The translations under genes were made by a program, and so were the position numbers. A stretch of DNA of 9,669 nucleotides from Myxococcales bacterium (lineage in GTDB: Bacteria; Myxococcota_A; Polyangia; Palsa-1104): assembly GCA_023248835.1 (NCBI GenBank), contig JAHFDU010000142.1, forward strand, positions 1 to 9,669, given 5' to 3'. This document shows, in pieces, positions 1-6,940 of the stretch (position 1 is its first letter; every line of letters begins with the position of its first letter). The notes beneath the pieces were generated by a model. That model worked only from the letters and a program-made list of their open reading frames with translations. It did no database searches and was not told the DNA's origin.

Positions 1-61
1 GCAGTCCGGTCCTTTTGTCGACTAGAAGATGGTCAAAGTAGCGCTGTGCGAGGTCGGACAT
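1..61 (-). CDS. 5' fragment of an unidentified gene running off the left edge
   Basis: Reading leftward from an ATG at 61, 20 codons are open to the window edge and give MSDLAQRYFDHLLVDKRTGL. A stop (TGA) lies a few codons upstream in this frame, so the ATG is the best available start, although no clear Shine-Dalgarno precedes it. The closing D-K-R-T-G-L resembles the start of GGDEF (diguanylate cyclase) domains, which commonly read D-x-x-T-G-L-x-N/T. That is only a hint from six residues. The gene lies 48 bases downstream of the 51-codon gene on the same strand and could share its transcript. The start could also be different and the fragment spurious. Confidence 0.4.
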   Translation of the reverse strand, partial: MSDLAQRYFDHLLVDKRTGL

Positions 62-109
62 GGCCCGACATGGTGGCAGGGATCAGAGAAACAAACCACT
101 TTTTTCGGA

Positions 110-265
110 TTACGCGGATTCGGCGACGGGTGGAAGCGGGATTGGATCTTCGCTGAAAGCGGGGGGCAGGTCGTCCACCTTGGGGATAGGATGTTCTCCC
201 GACGGCGGCGCCAAACCGAGCGCGCCTGTCGCGATACAGACCCATAAGAAACGACGCACCTGCAT
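110..265 (-). CDS. Small exported proline-rich peptide, 51 aa
   Basis: I do not recognise this gene. A 51-codon frame starts at ATG 265, five bases after a strong Shine-Dalgarno (GAGGTG, 271-276), and ends at TAA 112-110. The product begins MQVRRFLWVCIATGALGLAP: a basic N-terminus, a hydrophobic stretch at about residues 6-18, and a plausible signal peptidase I site after GLA. That leaves a mature peptide of about 33 residues rich in Pro, Glu and Asp. Codons are G/C-biased at third positions, as in the neighbouring genes. Two overlapping frames on the same strand (starts at 273 and 245) lack such a ribosome site and give Arg/Pro-rich sequence, so I regard them as shadows. The mature part could be periplasmic, or the whole could stay membrane-attached. 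Confidence 0.6.
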   Translation of the reverse strand: MQVRRFLWVCIATGALGLAPPSGEHPIPKVDDLPPAFSEDPIPLPPVAESA

Positions 266-270
266 TTTTT

Positions 271-276
271 CACCTC
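271..276 (-). promoter_or_regulatory. Ribosome binding site GAGGTG
   Basis: GAGGTG lies five bases upstream of ATG 265. It decides the start and frame of the 51-codon gene over the overlapping GTG start at 273, which begins inside this site. Confidence 0.6.
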
Positions 277-310
277 ACAGCTCCCTGGTAGAGCAGGCGC
301 CGTACCAACC

Positions 311-339
311 TTGTTTCCTATGATTTCGAGTAGTTATAT
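311..339 (+). promoter_or_regulatory. Possible sigma70-like promoter for the TPR gene
   Basis: TTGTTT at 311-316 and TTATAT at 334-339 are separated by 17 bases, the ideal spacing. Each hexamer is only a partial match to consensus. It would give a leader of about 170 bases before the TPR gene. The rest of the 266-517 intergenic region holds a run of eight T (about 440-447) and a TCCGGAT tandem, with no convincing terminator and no further gene. Confidence 0.25.
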
Positions 340-477
340 AGACCAAGTGGGGTCTGTTGGCCCCGGTTTTTGGTGTGGGTATTGGGCGCACAAGTCCCGC
401 CTTTCGCGGTCAAGGTAGGAATCTGGTGACGAAACAGCATTTTTTTTCTGCCGATAACTAAAGGGATCGAATCAAAG

Positions 478-491
478 TCCGGATTCCGGAT
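478..491 (+). repeat. Tandem TCCGGAT x2 (possible operator)
   Basis: Two abutting copies of TCCGGAT, each containing the palindrome TCCGGA, end 26 bases before the TPR start codon. The position suits a protein-binding site in the leader, but two 7-mers could also be chance. Confidence 0.25.
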
Positions 492-517
492 TGAGATAAA
501 CTGATCGCGAGGAGTGC

Positions 518-1477
518 ATGGCTTTACTGCAGACACCACAACAGGGACAAGAAACACGCGCCGATGCGCCGGCAGCAGACCATCAGGCTGCAGAAAAAAA
601 TGTTCCCTCCAAACAGTTCTATCACCAGGGCGCGGCCCTGTACCAAAGTGGCGACTACCAGGCTGCGAAAGAGAATTTTCTCAAGGCCTATCGAACGTCA
701 GACACTGCGATGCAAAAGGGCTGCATGTACCACAACATCGCCCGCTGCCACGAGCGCCTTGGCGACCTTGTGCAAGCAGCCAAAGATTTGCAGATGGCGA
801 TCGCCTGGTACGACGACGGGGACAGTCGACGTGAGCTCGATCGCCTCACCGCAAAGTTGACGCCCGAGCAGAAAGCGGAAGCCGGCAGCAGCGACGTTGT
901 CTCCAAGCAAGAGTTTCTCATTGGGTCGCGTTTTTATGCCGAACAGCAGTACAAAGAGGCAATTCAGCACTTTAAAAAAGCCTACGCCAAGAATGCCAAA
1001 CCGGAGATCCTTTACAACATCGGGCGGGCTTATCTCGAGTTACGTGGCTCCGACGAACCCGAAGAGGCGCTGCGCTATCTACGTTTGTACGTAACCATCA
1101 AGCCGGGCGACGACGGCGCAGAGCGGCTGATCCTCGATTTGTCCAAACAGAGTCCAACGCCGGGACACCATCCCAAGCAACATAGAATAGACCCCTTCCT
1201 GGAAGGGCAAGCCCTGCAAACTCACTGCAAGGGCGAGGATGCCTACACGGCCGGGAAATATGAGCTCGCCCTCGAGTGCTTCCTTCGCGTGTTGGCGGTG
1301 ACCGAGTCCGCCGGCGCCTTTTGGAACTGCGCCAACGCCTACGAGAAATTAGGCGACAAGCAAAACGCGCTCTCTTGCTATCGCAGCGCCGCCGAAAGAG
1401 GCGAGAATCAGGCCAACCAAAGGATTGTCGCGCTCAGTAGCGGTAATGCCGCGCTGGTTCCGGAAAGTCTCTTCTAA
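518..1477 (+). CDS. Cytoplasmic tetratricopeptide repeat (TPR) protein, 319 aa
   Basis: The product is a helical-repeat scaffold probably used for protein-protein contacts; no enzyme domain is visible. About six TPR-like units can be read: residues 32-61 (LYQSGDYQAAKENFLKAY core), 68-100 (YHNIARCHERLGDLVQAAKD), 133-159 (GSRFYAEQQYKEAIQHFKKA), 163-196 (LYNIGRAYLELRG), 234-262 (GEDAYTAGKYELALECF) and 266-295 (NCANAYEKLGDKQNALSCY). The alternating small/aromatic pattern and final A-x-x-x-F/Y helices are typical. There is no signal peptide or membrane segment. Linkers at about 101-130 and 205-232 are charged or Pro-rich. ATG 518 is chosen because GAGGAG (509-514) precedes it. The gene stops 41 bases before the helicase gene on the same strand, so they may be co-transcribed. 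The specific partner is unknown. Confidence 0.85.
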   Translation: MALLQTPQQGQETRADAPAADHQAAEKNVPSKQFYHQGAALYQSGDYQAAKENFLKAYRTSDTAMQKGCMYHNIARCHERLGDLVQAAKDLQMAIAWYDDGDSRRELDRLTAKLTPEQKAEAGSSDVVSKQEFLIGSRFYAEQQYKEAIQHFKKAYAKNAKPEILYNIGRAYLELRGSDEPEEALRYLRLYVTIKPGDDGAERLILDLSKQSPTPGHHPKQHRIDPFLEGQALQTHCKGEDAYTAGKYELALECFLRVLAVTESAGAFWNCANAYEKLGDKQNALSCYRSAAERGENQANQRIVALSSGNAALVPESLF

Positions 1478-1518
1478 GGGCAGCTGTACAAACAATCAGT
1501 GTCCCCTATACTGCAGCA

Positions 1519-4500
1519 GTGAGCATCGCTGCACTGCACCCGATTATTCAGCGCTGGTTTTTGCAGCGCTTCGGCACGCCAACCGAGGCGCAGGCGCTCG
1601 GCTGGGCAGAGATCACCAAGCGCAACGATACGCTGATCATGGCACCGACCGGGTCGGGCAAGACGCTGGCGGCATTTTTGGTCGGTATCGACGCTTTGGT
1701 GCGCGATGCGATCGAGGGCAGGCTGCAGGACCAGACGCGGGTGATCTACATTTCGCCGCTCAAAGCGCTGGGCGCTGACGTCGACCGCAATCTGGAAACG
1801 CCGCTACGCCAGATTGAACATTGCGCTGCCGAGATGGGTCGCCTGTTGCCGCCGATTCGCTCGGCGGTGCGCTCGGGCGATACCACGCAGAGCGAGCGCG
1901 CCAAGATCATTCGGCGGCCGCCGCATCTGTTGATCACCACGCCCGAATCGCTCTATCTCATGCTCACCTCCGAGGGTGGCCGGCGGGTGCTGCAAACCGC
2001 CGATACCATCATCGTCGATGAAATCCATGCCCTCTACGGGCAGAAGCGCGGCGCTCACCTGGCGCTCAGCCTCGAACGACTCGACGTGCTTTGTCGGAGG
2101 CGACTGTTGCGCATCGGACTTTCCGCCACTGCCGAGCCAGTCGCTCGGGTCGCCCATTTTCTCGTCGGCAGCGACGGCGAAAAACCGCGCCCCTGTGCAC
2201 GGATCGACGCCGGTCGAGTCAAGCCGCTCGATGTCGCCATTGAAATCCCGCAAGAGACGCTCTCCGCCATCGCTTCGCGCGCCGCCTGGAACGACGTTTA
2301 CAAACGCATTGGCGAGCTGCTTTCAGAACACCAGACGACGTTGATTTTTGTCCCTTCGCGGCGGCTGAGCGAACGAGTCGCCCATGATCTCGAGGCGCTG
2401 CTCGGCAAAGATCAAGTCGCGGCGCATCACGGCGCGCTGTCGAAAAGAACCCGCCTCTTGGTCGAGCGAAAACTGCAAAACGCCGAATTGCGCGCGGTAG
2501 TAGCCACCGCGTCACTCGAACTCGGCATCGACATCGGCGGGGTTGAATTGGTCTGCCAAATTGGATCGCCACGCTCTATAGCGGTGCTGCGCCAGCGCAT
2601 CGGCCGCGCCGCGCACTCCGTCGGTGGCACGCCCAAAGGCCGGATTTTTGCGATGACCCGGGACGAGCTTGTCGAATGCGCCGCCGGAGTGCGCGCTCTC
2701 AGAAAAGGGCTCATCGACGAAGCCATCGATCGGCCGGCACCACTCGACGTGCTGGCGCAACAAGTGGTGGCAACTTGCTCGACCGGCGTGTGGCAAGAGC
2801 AGGAGCTGTTTGAACTCTGTCGTCGCGCCGCTCCTTATGCCGATTTGCCGCGGCCAGAATTTGATCAGGTGGTGACCATGCTGTCCGACGGTGTCTCGAC
2901 GCGACGCGGTCGCTCGGGCGCGCATTTGCATTTTGATCGCGTCCACCATCGACTTCGTGATCGGCGCGGCGCCAAGCTGGCGGCGATCACCTCGGGCGGA
3001 ACCATTCCGGAAAAGGCGGACTACTTGGTGATCGAGGAGCCGGCCGAACTGGTGGTCGGCACCATCGACGAGGACTTTGCCATCGAGTCGATGGCGGGCG
3101 ACGTTTTTCTGCTCGGCTCCACCCCGTGGCGGGTGTTGCGGGTGGAAAATGGTCGGGTGCGGGTGGCGCCAGCGCCGGGGATGGCGCCCTCGGTGCCGTT
3201 TTGGAATGGCGAAGGACTGTCGCGCACCGTCGAGTTGTCGCAAGAGGTGGCGAACTTACGTGAAGCGATCTTGGCGCGGCCCGAGCGCGAAGAAGCAGTG
3301 CGCTGGCTCAGCGACAACTGTGCACTCAGTCGCCATGCGGCGGAGCAGGCACATCAATACATCATCGAAGGTGCGCAGGCGCTCGGTGCAGTGCCGACGC
3401 AGACGCGCATCATCGCCGAACGTTTCTTCGACGAGGCCGGCGGCATGCAGCTGATTTTGCACGCGCCGTTTGGCGCCCGCATCAACAAAGCGTGGGGCCT
3501 CGGCTTGCGAAAAAAATTCTGTCGCAGTTTTGACTTCGAATTGCAGGCGGCCGCCACCGACGATGCAATTTTACTTTCACTCGGGCCGCAACATAGTTTT
3601 CCGCTCGATGCGATTTTTGGATTTTTGGCGCCAGCGACTTTGCGCGACACGCTGCTGCAATCGGTGCTACGCACTCCCATTTGGGAGACCCGTTGGCGCT
3701 GGACAGCGATGCGATCGCTGGCCATTCTGCGCCACCAGCGCGGTCGCAAAACGCCGCCGCCGATTTTGCGCATGCGCGCGGCTGACCTGTCCGCCGCGAT
3801 CTTTCCGGCGCTCGCCGGCTGCCAGGATAACCACGGCGGCGGGGACTTGGAAATTCCCGATCATCCACTGGCGACCGAAACCGCGCGCGACTGTTTGCAA
3901 GAGGCGATGGACGCCGACGGACTTTGGCGCGCGCTTACCGCCATCAGCGACGGCAAAATCGAATGTTTGTCGCGCGACACGGTGGCGCCGTCGCCGTTTG
4001 CTGCCGCGATTTTGAACAGCGCGCCCTACACGTTTCTCGACGACGCGCCGCTGGAAGAGAGGCGGGCGCGACAAGTGGCGACCTCGCGAGCAGGCGAAGC
4101 GCGGCCACAAGACTTGACCCGGCTCGATGACGAAGCGATTAGGCAAGTGGTGGCAGAACTCGATCCGTTGGTACGCGACTCGGACGAGCTGCACGATCAT
4201 CTTTACACCATGGGCCTCGCCGCGGCGCGCCGACCGTGGCGCGGCTTCTTCGACGAGCTTGTGCAGAGCGGTCGCGCCACCACAGCGACGATCTCTGGAC
4301 GCGATTTTTGGGTCGCCGCCGAGCGTCTGCCACTTATACGTGCGGCCTTCGAAGAGATTCGCTTTTCCGCCGCTTTCGAATTCGACGCGCCCGATTGGGA
4401 TCGGCCAAGCGCAATACAATTTATCCTCGCTGCCAAGCTCCGCGCCAGCGGGCCGACCACGACGCAAGCTTTGGCCACGGAGCTAGCGCTTCCGCCCGGT

Positions 4501-5739
4501 GCAGTCGACGAAGCAATCGCCGCGCTTGAAGCCGACGGTCAAGTTTTGCAGGGACACTTTTCCCCCGGCCAAAACCAGCTGCAGTGGTGTGAGCGCGGAA
4601 TTTTGCAGCGCATCCATCGCCGCACCTTGCAGGGTTTGCGCGCCCAGGTCAGTCCAGTTTCGCCGGCCGAACTGATGCGTTTTCTCTTCCGCTGGCAGCA
4701 CGTCGCGCCCGGGACTCGCCTCCACGGCGCCGACGGTCTATTGCAAGTGATCGCGCAGCTGGAAGGGTTTGAACTATCGCCACAAGCCTGGGAGCGCGAC
4801 ATTCTGCCCAGGCGAATCGAGAACTATTCGGCGGCGTATCTCGACGAGCTGTGCTTTTCCGGCGAAGTCGCCTGGGGCCGGCTCGCCGCGACGCCGCCCG
4901 AGCCGGGCGAATCGCGACGAGCGCGCTCGAGCGGTGCGGTGAGTCTTTTCTTACGCGCACATGCAAATTTTCTCATCAAACCGCATCCGCAAGGAAGACT
5001 TTTTTGGCAAGACGCCGAACATCTGTCGCCGCTTGGAAAACAGATCGCCTCCTACTTAGAAAAACAGGGCGCCGCCTTCACTCATGATCTATTGAACGCT
5101 TTTTCGCGACCAAAATTTGAAGTCGAATCTGCCTTGTGGGAGTTGGTGCGAATGGGAGCGGTGGCAAGCGACGGATTTTCCGGCTTGCGCCTGCTCTTGC
5201 AGCGCGGCCGACCAACAGAATTCGCTCGACACCGGGCCGGTCGTTGGTCGCTGCTTGCGCGGGCCACAACTGCTGCGGCCGGACAGTTTTTCGACGGCAG
5301 CCCAGTCGAAGAGGCCGATCTTTATCTACGTCGCTACGGCGTGGTATGTCGCGCGCTGCTGACTCGGGAAAACGGCTCTTCGTGGCGCGATCTGGTCGCA
5401 GTCTATCGTCGCCTCGAAGCGCGCGGCGAAATACGCGGCGGCCGTTTTGTCGGCGGTCTCACCGGCGAGCAGTTCGCGCTGCCCGAGGCGGCCGAGTCTT
5501 TGGTCGCGCTACGTCGCCAATCGCCACCGCAAGAGGAGATCATGATCGCCGCCACTGATCCACTCAACTTGGTCGGCATCCTGTCGCCCGGTCCGCGCGC
5601 GCCGGCGTATTCCGGCCACACCGTGCGCTATCACGGTGGCGTGCCGGTCACCGAGATCCGCAATCTGGTTGACGCGATTGCGTCTGGCAGTTCGTCGACG
5701 TTGTCGAGTATGAAGTGGCCCCTCAGTCAAGCACAGTAG
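1519..5739 (+). CDS. lhr: Lhr-type ATP-dependent DNA helicase (SF2), 1406 aa
   Basis: Lhr family helicases translocate 3'-5' on single-stranded DNA and unwind RNA:DNA or DNA:DNA duplexes; they are linked to DNA repair. Motifs seen: Walker A APTGSGKT (42-49), DEIH box (167-170), SAT (202-204), motif IV LIFVPSRR (275-282), motif V ATASLELGIDIG (329-340) and motif VI QRIGRAAH (359-366). Lhr-core signatures follow: AITSGGTIPEKADY (489-502), GDVFLLGSTPWRV (527-539) and the 'DEAD/H-associated' region around 645-765 (HAPFGARINKAWGLGLRKKF). A long C-terminal half of winged-helix type ends with the usual DPLNLVGILSPGPRAPAYSG block. The length is near that of E. coli and mycobacterial Lhr (about 1500). 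Start GTG 1519 places the conserved RF-GTPTEAQALGW box at the usual distance from the N-terminus; no good Shine-Dalgarno is seen. The last 29 residues after GVPV do not look like the family and may reflect a late frameshift or readthrough into adjacent remnant DNA. Confidence 0.93.
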   Translation: MSIAALHPIIQRWFLQRFGTPTEAQALGWAEITKRNDTLIMAPTGSGKTLAAFLVGIDALVRDAIEGRLQDQTRVIYISPLKALGADVDRNLETPLRQIEHCAAEMGRLLPPIRSAVRSGDTTQSERAKIIRRPPHLLITTPESLYLMLTSEGGRRVLQTADTIIVDEIHALYGQKRGAHLALSLERLDVLCRRRLLRIGLSATAEPVARVAHFLVGSDGEKPRPCARIDAGRVKPLDVAIEIPQETLSAIASRAAWNDVYKRIGELLSEHQTTLIFVPSRRLSERVAHDLEALLGKDQVAAHHGALSKRTRLLVERKLQNAELRAVVATASLELGIDIGGVELVCQIGSPRSIAVLRQRIGRAAHSVGGTPKGRIFAMTRDELVECAAGVRALRKGLIDEAIDRPAPLDVLAQQVVATCSTGVWQEQELFELCRRAAPYADLPRPEFDQVVTMLSDGVSTRRGRSGAHLHFDRVHHRLRDRRGAKLAAITSGGTIPEKADYLVIEEPAELVVGTIDEDFAIESMAGDVFLLGSTPWRVLRVENGRVRVAPAPGMAPSVPFWNGEGLSRTVELSQEVANLREAILARPEREEAVRWLSDNCALSRHAAEQAHQYIIEGAQALGAVPTQTRIIAERFFDEAGGMQLILHAPFGARINKAWGLGLRKKFCRSFDFELQAAATDDAILLSLGPQHSFPLDAIFGFLAPATLRDTLLQSVLRTPIWETRWRWTAMRSLAILRHQRGRKTPPPILRMRAADLSAAIFPALAGCQDNHGGGDLEIPDHPLATETARDCLQEAMDADGLWRALTAISDGKIECLSRDTVAPSPFAAAILNSAPYTFLDDAPLEERRARQVATSRAGEARPQDLTRLDDEAIRQVVAELDPLVRDSDELHDHLYTMGLAAARRPWRGFFDELVQSGRATTATISGRDFWVAAERLPLIRAAFEEIRFSAAFEFDAPDWDRPSAIQFILAAKLRASGPTTTQALATELALPPGAVDEAIAALEADGQVLQGHFSPGQNQLQWCERGILQRIHRRTLQGLRAQVSPVSPAELMRFLFRWQHVAPGTRLHGADGLLQVIAQLEGFELSPQAWERDILPRRIENYSAAYLDELCFSGEVAWGRLAATPPEPGESRRARSSGAVSLFLRAHANFLIKPHPQGRLFWQDAEHLSPLGKQIASYLEKQGAAFTHDLLNAFSRPKFEVESALWELVRMGAVASDGFSGLRLLLQRGRPTEFARHRAGRWSLLARATTAAAGQFFDGSPVEEADLYLRRYGVVCRALLTRENGSSWRDLVAVYRRLEARGEIRGGRFVGGLTGEQFALPEAAESLVALRRQSPPQEEIMIAATDPLNLVGILSPGPRAPAYSGHTVRYHGGVPVTEIRNLVDAIASGSSSTLSSMKWPLSQAQ

Positions 5740-5748
5740 TTGTTGACG
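5739..5748. repeat. Target-site duplication of element A, left copy (GTTGTTGACG)
   Basis: This 10-bp sequence directly abuts the left terminal inverted repeat and is repeated exactly at the right end. Its first base is the last base of the lhr stop codon. Confidence 0.85.
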
Positions 5749-5961
5749 CAGGGGCGCCCGGAAGTCCGGGCGCCGCCGACAGCTCACAGCCGACAGTTTC
5801 GGATTCATTCATGAAATCACCTACTTTAGTCCTCATTTCAAGAGCGAAGGTTACGGGAGGGTCAACGCGATTTTGCGATTTTTCTCCACTGTCAGCTGTT
5901 GGCTGTCGGCGGTGGTAAGAATCGCGAAGCGCGAATCAACGCCGACTTCCGGGCGCCCCTG
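5749..5961. mobile_element. MITE-like element A, 213 bp
   Basis: The ends are perfect 18-bp inverted repeats, CAGGGGCGCCCGGAAGTC at 5749-5766 and its complement at 5944-5961. They are directly flanked by identical 10-bp sequences (5739-5748 and 5962-5971), the mark of a transposition event. Inside is a second pair of inverted arms built of 7-bp units: CCGACAG/CTCACAG/CCGACAG at 5776-5796 and CTGTCAG/CTGTTGG/CTGTCGG at 5889-5909. They surround an A/T-richer core of about 92 bp. No convincing open frame exists; the short frame from the ATG near 5811 is frameshifted in the second copy, so the core is not under coding constraint. A transposase must act in trans. CAGGG ends fit, from memory, the ISAs1 family. 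Confidence 0.85.
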
Positions 5962-5971
5962 GTTGTTGACG
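5962..5971. repeat. Target-site duplication of element A, right copy (GTTGTTGACG)
   Basis: It is identical to 5739-5748 and directly abuts the right inverted repeat of element A. Confidence 0.85.
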
Positions 5972-6118
5972 GCGACGGCGACGTGAACGGTCTCGGCTCA
6001 GTCATCATCGTCGGTGGTGCGTCAGCGTAGACAAAGGTCGATCTTGTGGAACAGATCGTCGCCGTCGCCGACAAGGTCAACGACAACACGGGATCGATCA
6101 CGTCAAGGTGATTTCGGT

Positions 6119-6346
6119 CTAGCGACAGGAGTGTTTGCACAACTCGAATTTATTGACGCAGTCGGCTTGGCAGGTGACGATCTTTTCGGCATCGGTGATG
6201 TCGGCGCACTGGTGGGTGCAGACCGAGTAAACATTGATGCAGCCGGCCAAACATTTCTCCTTGGCGCCGGTATCGGGAAGTTTGTCACCGCCTTTGATGT
6301 CGGCACGGGGCAACGCCAACATCACCAACAATAGAAAAGTTCGCAT
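6119..6346 (-). CDS. Small exported Cys-rich protein with twin CX3C-X6-CX3C, 75 aa
   Basis: I know no family for it. The product begins MRTFLLLVMLALPRADIKGG, a signal peptide with a likely cut after PRA, so the mature protein of about 60 residues should be outside the cytoplasm. It has eight cysteines in two equal blocks: C-LAG-C-INVYSV-C-THQ-C and C-QAD-C-VNKFEL-C-KHS-C, separated by 11 residues. Both blocks have spacing CX3C-X6-CX3C, which suits paired helices stapled by disulfides. All eight cysteines lie in the mature part. ATG 6346 has no Shine-Dalgarno; a -10-like TATCAT (complement of 6353-6358) lies six bases before it, which would imply a leaderless message, but no -35 match is seen. 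Element C lies upstream (6400-6585). The stop overlaps the stop of the convergent remnant on the plus strand. Metal binding (Cys, His) is an alternative to disulfides. Confidence 0.75.
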   Translation of the reverse strand: MRTFLLLVMLALPRADIKGGDKLPDTGAKEKCLAGCINVYSVCTHQCADITDAEKIVTCQADCVNKFELCKHSCR

Positions 6347-6389
6347 TGGCTAATGATATCACAAATGAATGTCCGGCGGATGTAAGAGG

Positions 6390-6399
6390 CGGTTGCCTT
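6390..6399. repeat. Target-site duplication of element C, left copy (CGGTTGCCTT)
   Basis: This 10-bp sequence is repeated exactly at 6586-6595. One extra shared G (6389 and 6585) makes an 11-bp reading possible if the right end of the element is placed one base earlier. Confidence 0.75.
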
Positions 6400-6585
6400 T
6401 AGGGCGTACGCATCAAAATCCGATCTCCCCTCGAGCCCGAGCCCGCGTGCCAGCCCGAGCCCGATCTGAAAAGCCGGGCTCGGACTCCGGGCCTGCGGCC
6501 CTGGGCTCGGACTCGGGCTCGACGGAGATCCTGCTTCGAACCCGCGCGGTTCGAAGTAATGAAAGATTTAGATGCGATTGCCCTG
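6400..6585. mobile_element. MITE-like element C, 186 bp, a family different from A/B
   Basis: The ends are imperfect inverted repeats: AGGGCGTACGCATCAAAATC at 6401-6420 against the complement of 6565-6584, matching at 16 of 20 positions. Identical 10-bp sequences flank it. Inner arms pair as well: GATCTCC (6422-6428) with GGAGATC (6524-6530), and GAGCCCGAG-type hexamer repeats (about 6433-6462) with their complements (about 6473-6521). The whole can fold into a long interrupted hairpin. A separate perfect 9-bp-stem hairpin sits at 6534-6556 in the right arm only. No plausible gene lies within. Its ends (TAGGG...CCCTG) and 10-bp duplication match those of element A, although the interior is unrelated. 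Confidence 0.72.
6534..6556. repeat. Perfect 9-bp palindrome inside element C
   Basis: CTTCGAACC (6534-6542) and GGTTCGAAG (6548-6556) are exact complements around the 5-base loop CGCGC. No T-run follows on either strand, so it is not a classic intrinsic terminator. It lies 51 bases past the stop of the 110-aa gene and could still stabilise or stop that transcript. Confidence 0.7.
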
Positions 6586-6595
6586 CGGTTGCCTT
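6586..6595. repeat. Target-site duplication of element C, right copy (CGGTTGCCTT)
   Basis: It is identical to 6390-6399 and ends 11 bases before the stop codon of the 110-aa gene (6609-6607). Confidence 0.75.
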
Positions 6596-6606
6596 GGTCG
6601 ACGGAG

Positions 6607-6939
6607 CTACTTGTCGGCGGCTTCAGTGGATTCGGCGGCAGGTGCGGCACTGGCCGCTTCGGCGTACCAGCGTTTCATTACGTCCATGATCTGGGTTGCC
6701 TGTTTTTGCGATGAGATATTGAAGCTCGACTGCTTGCGGTAGGCGCCGTTGGCTTTTTTGAAACGCACAATGGAGATCTTGGGCGCGCCCCAACTTTCGG
6801 TCTTGCGGTCGAGCTCTTCGTAGAGAAACATCACCGTGCACCAGGCGCCTCGGGTGAGAATCTCTTTTTTTACTTCGCGGCGGACGAGCTTTCCCTCGTC
6901 CTCGTAGTTGTACGAAACCTCGTCGATGGTCTCGGCCAT
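6607..6939 (-). CDS. Small soluble protein of unknown function, 110 aa
   Basis: I cannot name a family. The product has a charged N-terminal part (YNYEDEGKLVRREVKKEIL, residues 10-28) and a hydrophobic strand with aromatic residues (GAWCTVMFLYEELD, 31-44). A segment KISIVRFKKANGAYRKQSSF (54-73) follows, then a helix SQKQATQIMDVMKRWY (77-92) and a low-complexity Ala/Glu tail (93-110). The strand-strand-helix order, ending in an amphipathic helix with W-Y, faintly recalls small nucleic-acid-binding folds of the PC4 kind; that is a guess. It has no signal peptide or membrane segment. ATG 6939 is one base after the TAA (6943-6941) of the PilZ gene and has no strong Shine-Dalgarno, which points to translational coupling. 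It is probably the last gene of the lipoprotein-PilZ unit. Confidence 0.8.
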   Translation of the reverse strand: MAETIDEVSYNYEDEGKLVRREVKKEILTRGAWCTVMFLYEELDRKTESWGAPKISIVRFKKANGAYRKQSSFNISSQKQATQIMDVMKRWYAEAASAAPAAESTEAADK

Positions 6940-6940
6940 G

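Larger units (their letters stand above)
5673..6122 (+). pseudogene. Decayed coding remnant, split by element A
   Basis: In the frame beginning after TGA 5670-5672 the sequence reads V-W-Q-F-V-D-V-V-E-Y-E up to the insertion point. If element A and one copy of its target duplication are removed, the frame continues without a break as STVVVDGDGDVNGLGSVIIV. It then meets TAG at 6028-6030, reads on in the same frame as TKVDLVEQIVAVADKVNDNT, and after an apparent one-base loss near 6090-6095 ends IDHVKVISV at TAG 6120-6122. Codon choice (GTC, GAC, ATC, GCC, AAG) looks coding. The pattern loosely resembles BON or secretin N-domains, but too little remains to assign a family. Its 5' part overlaps the 3' end of lhr in another frame, and its 3' end overlaps the stop of the convergent Cys-rich gene. 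No start is visible. Confidence 0.45.

Noticed and set aside
77..287. CAGGG ... CCCTG pair as a possible further MITE
   Set aside because: Only about six terminal bases pair, the flanking 10-mers differ, and the interval contains the coding-like 51-codon gene.
276..298. tRNA D-arm-like string (AGCTCcctGGTAGAGCA)
   Set aside because: The next 17 bases do not form an anticodon stem-loop, and no matching acceptor or T-stem is found; the TTCGAG near 325 has no paired stem.
1804..5621. Long minus-strand frames opposite lhr (up to 266 codons)
   Set aside because: They are Arg/Ala/Pro-rich mirror frames of a strongly supported G+C-rich gene, without ribosome sites or domains.
5810..5918. Short open frame beginning MKSPTLVL in element A (also in B)
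   Set aside because: The two copies diverge by a frameshift after about 12 codons, and the frame runs into the hairpin heptamers, so there is no sign of coding constraint.
6099..6117. ATCAC/GTGAT stem as a bidirectional terminator between convergent genes
   Set aside because: The stem has only five pairs and no T-run on either strand.
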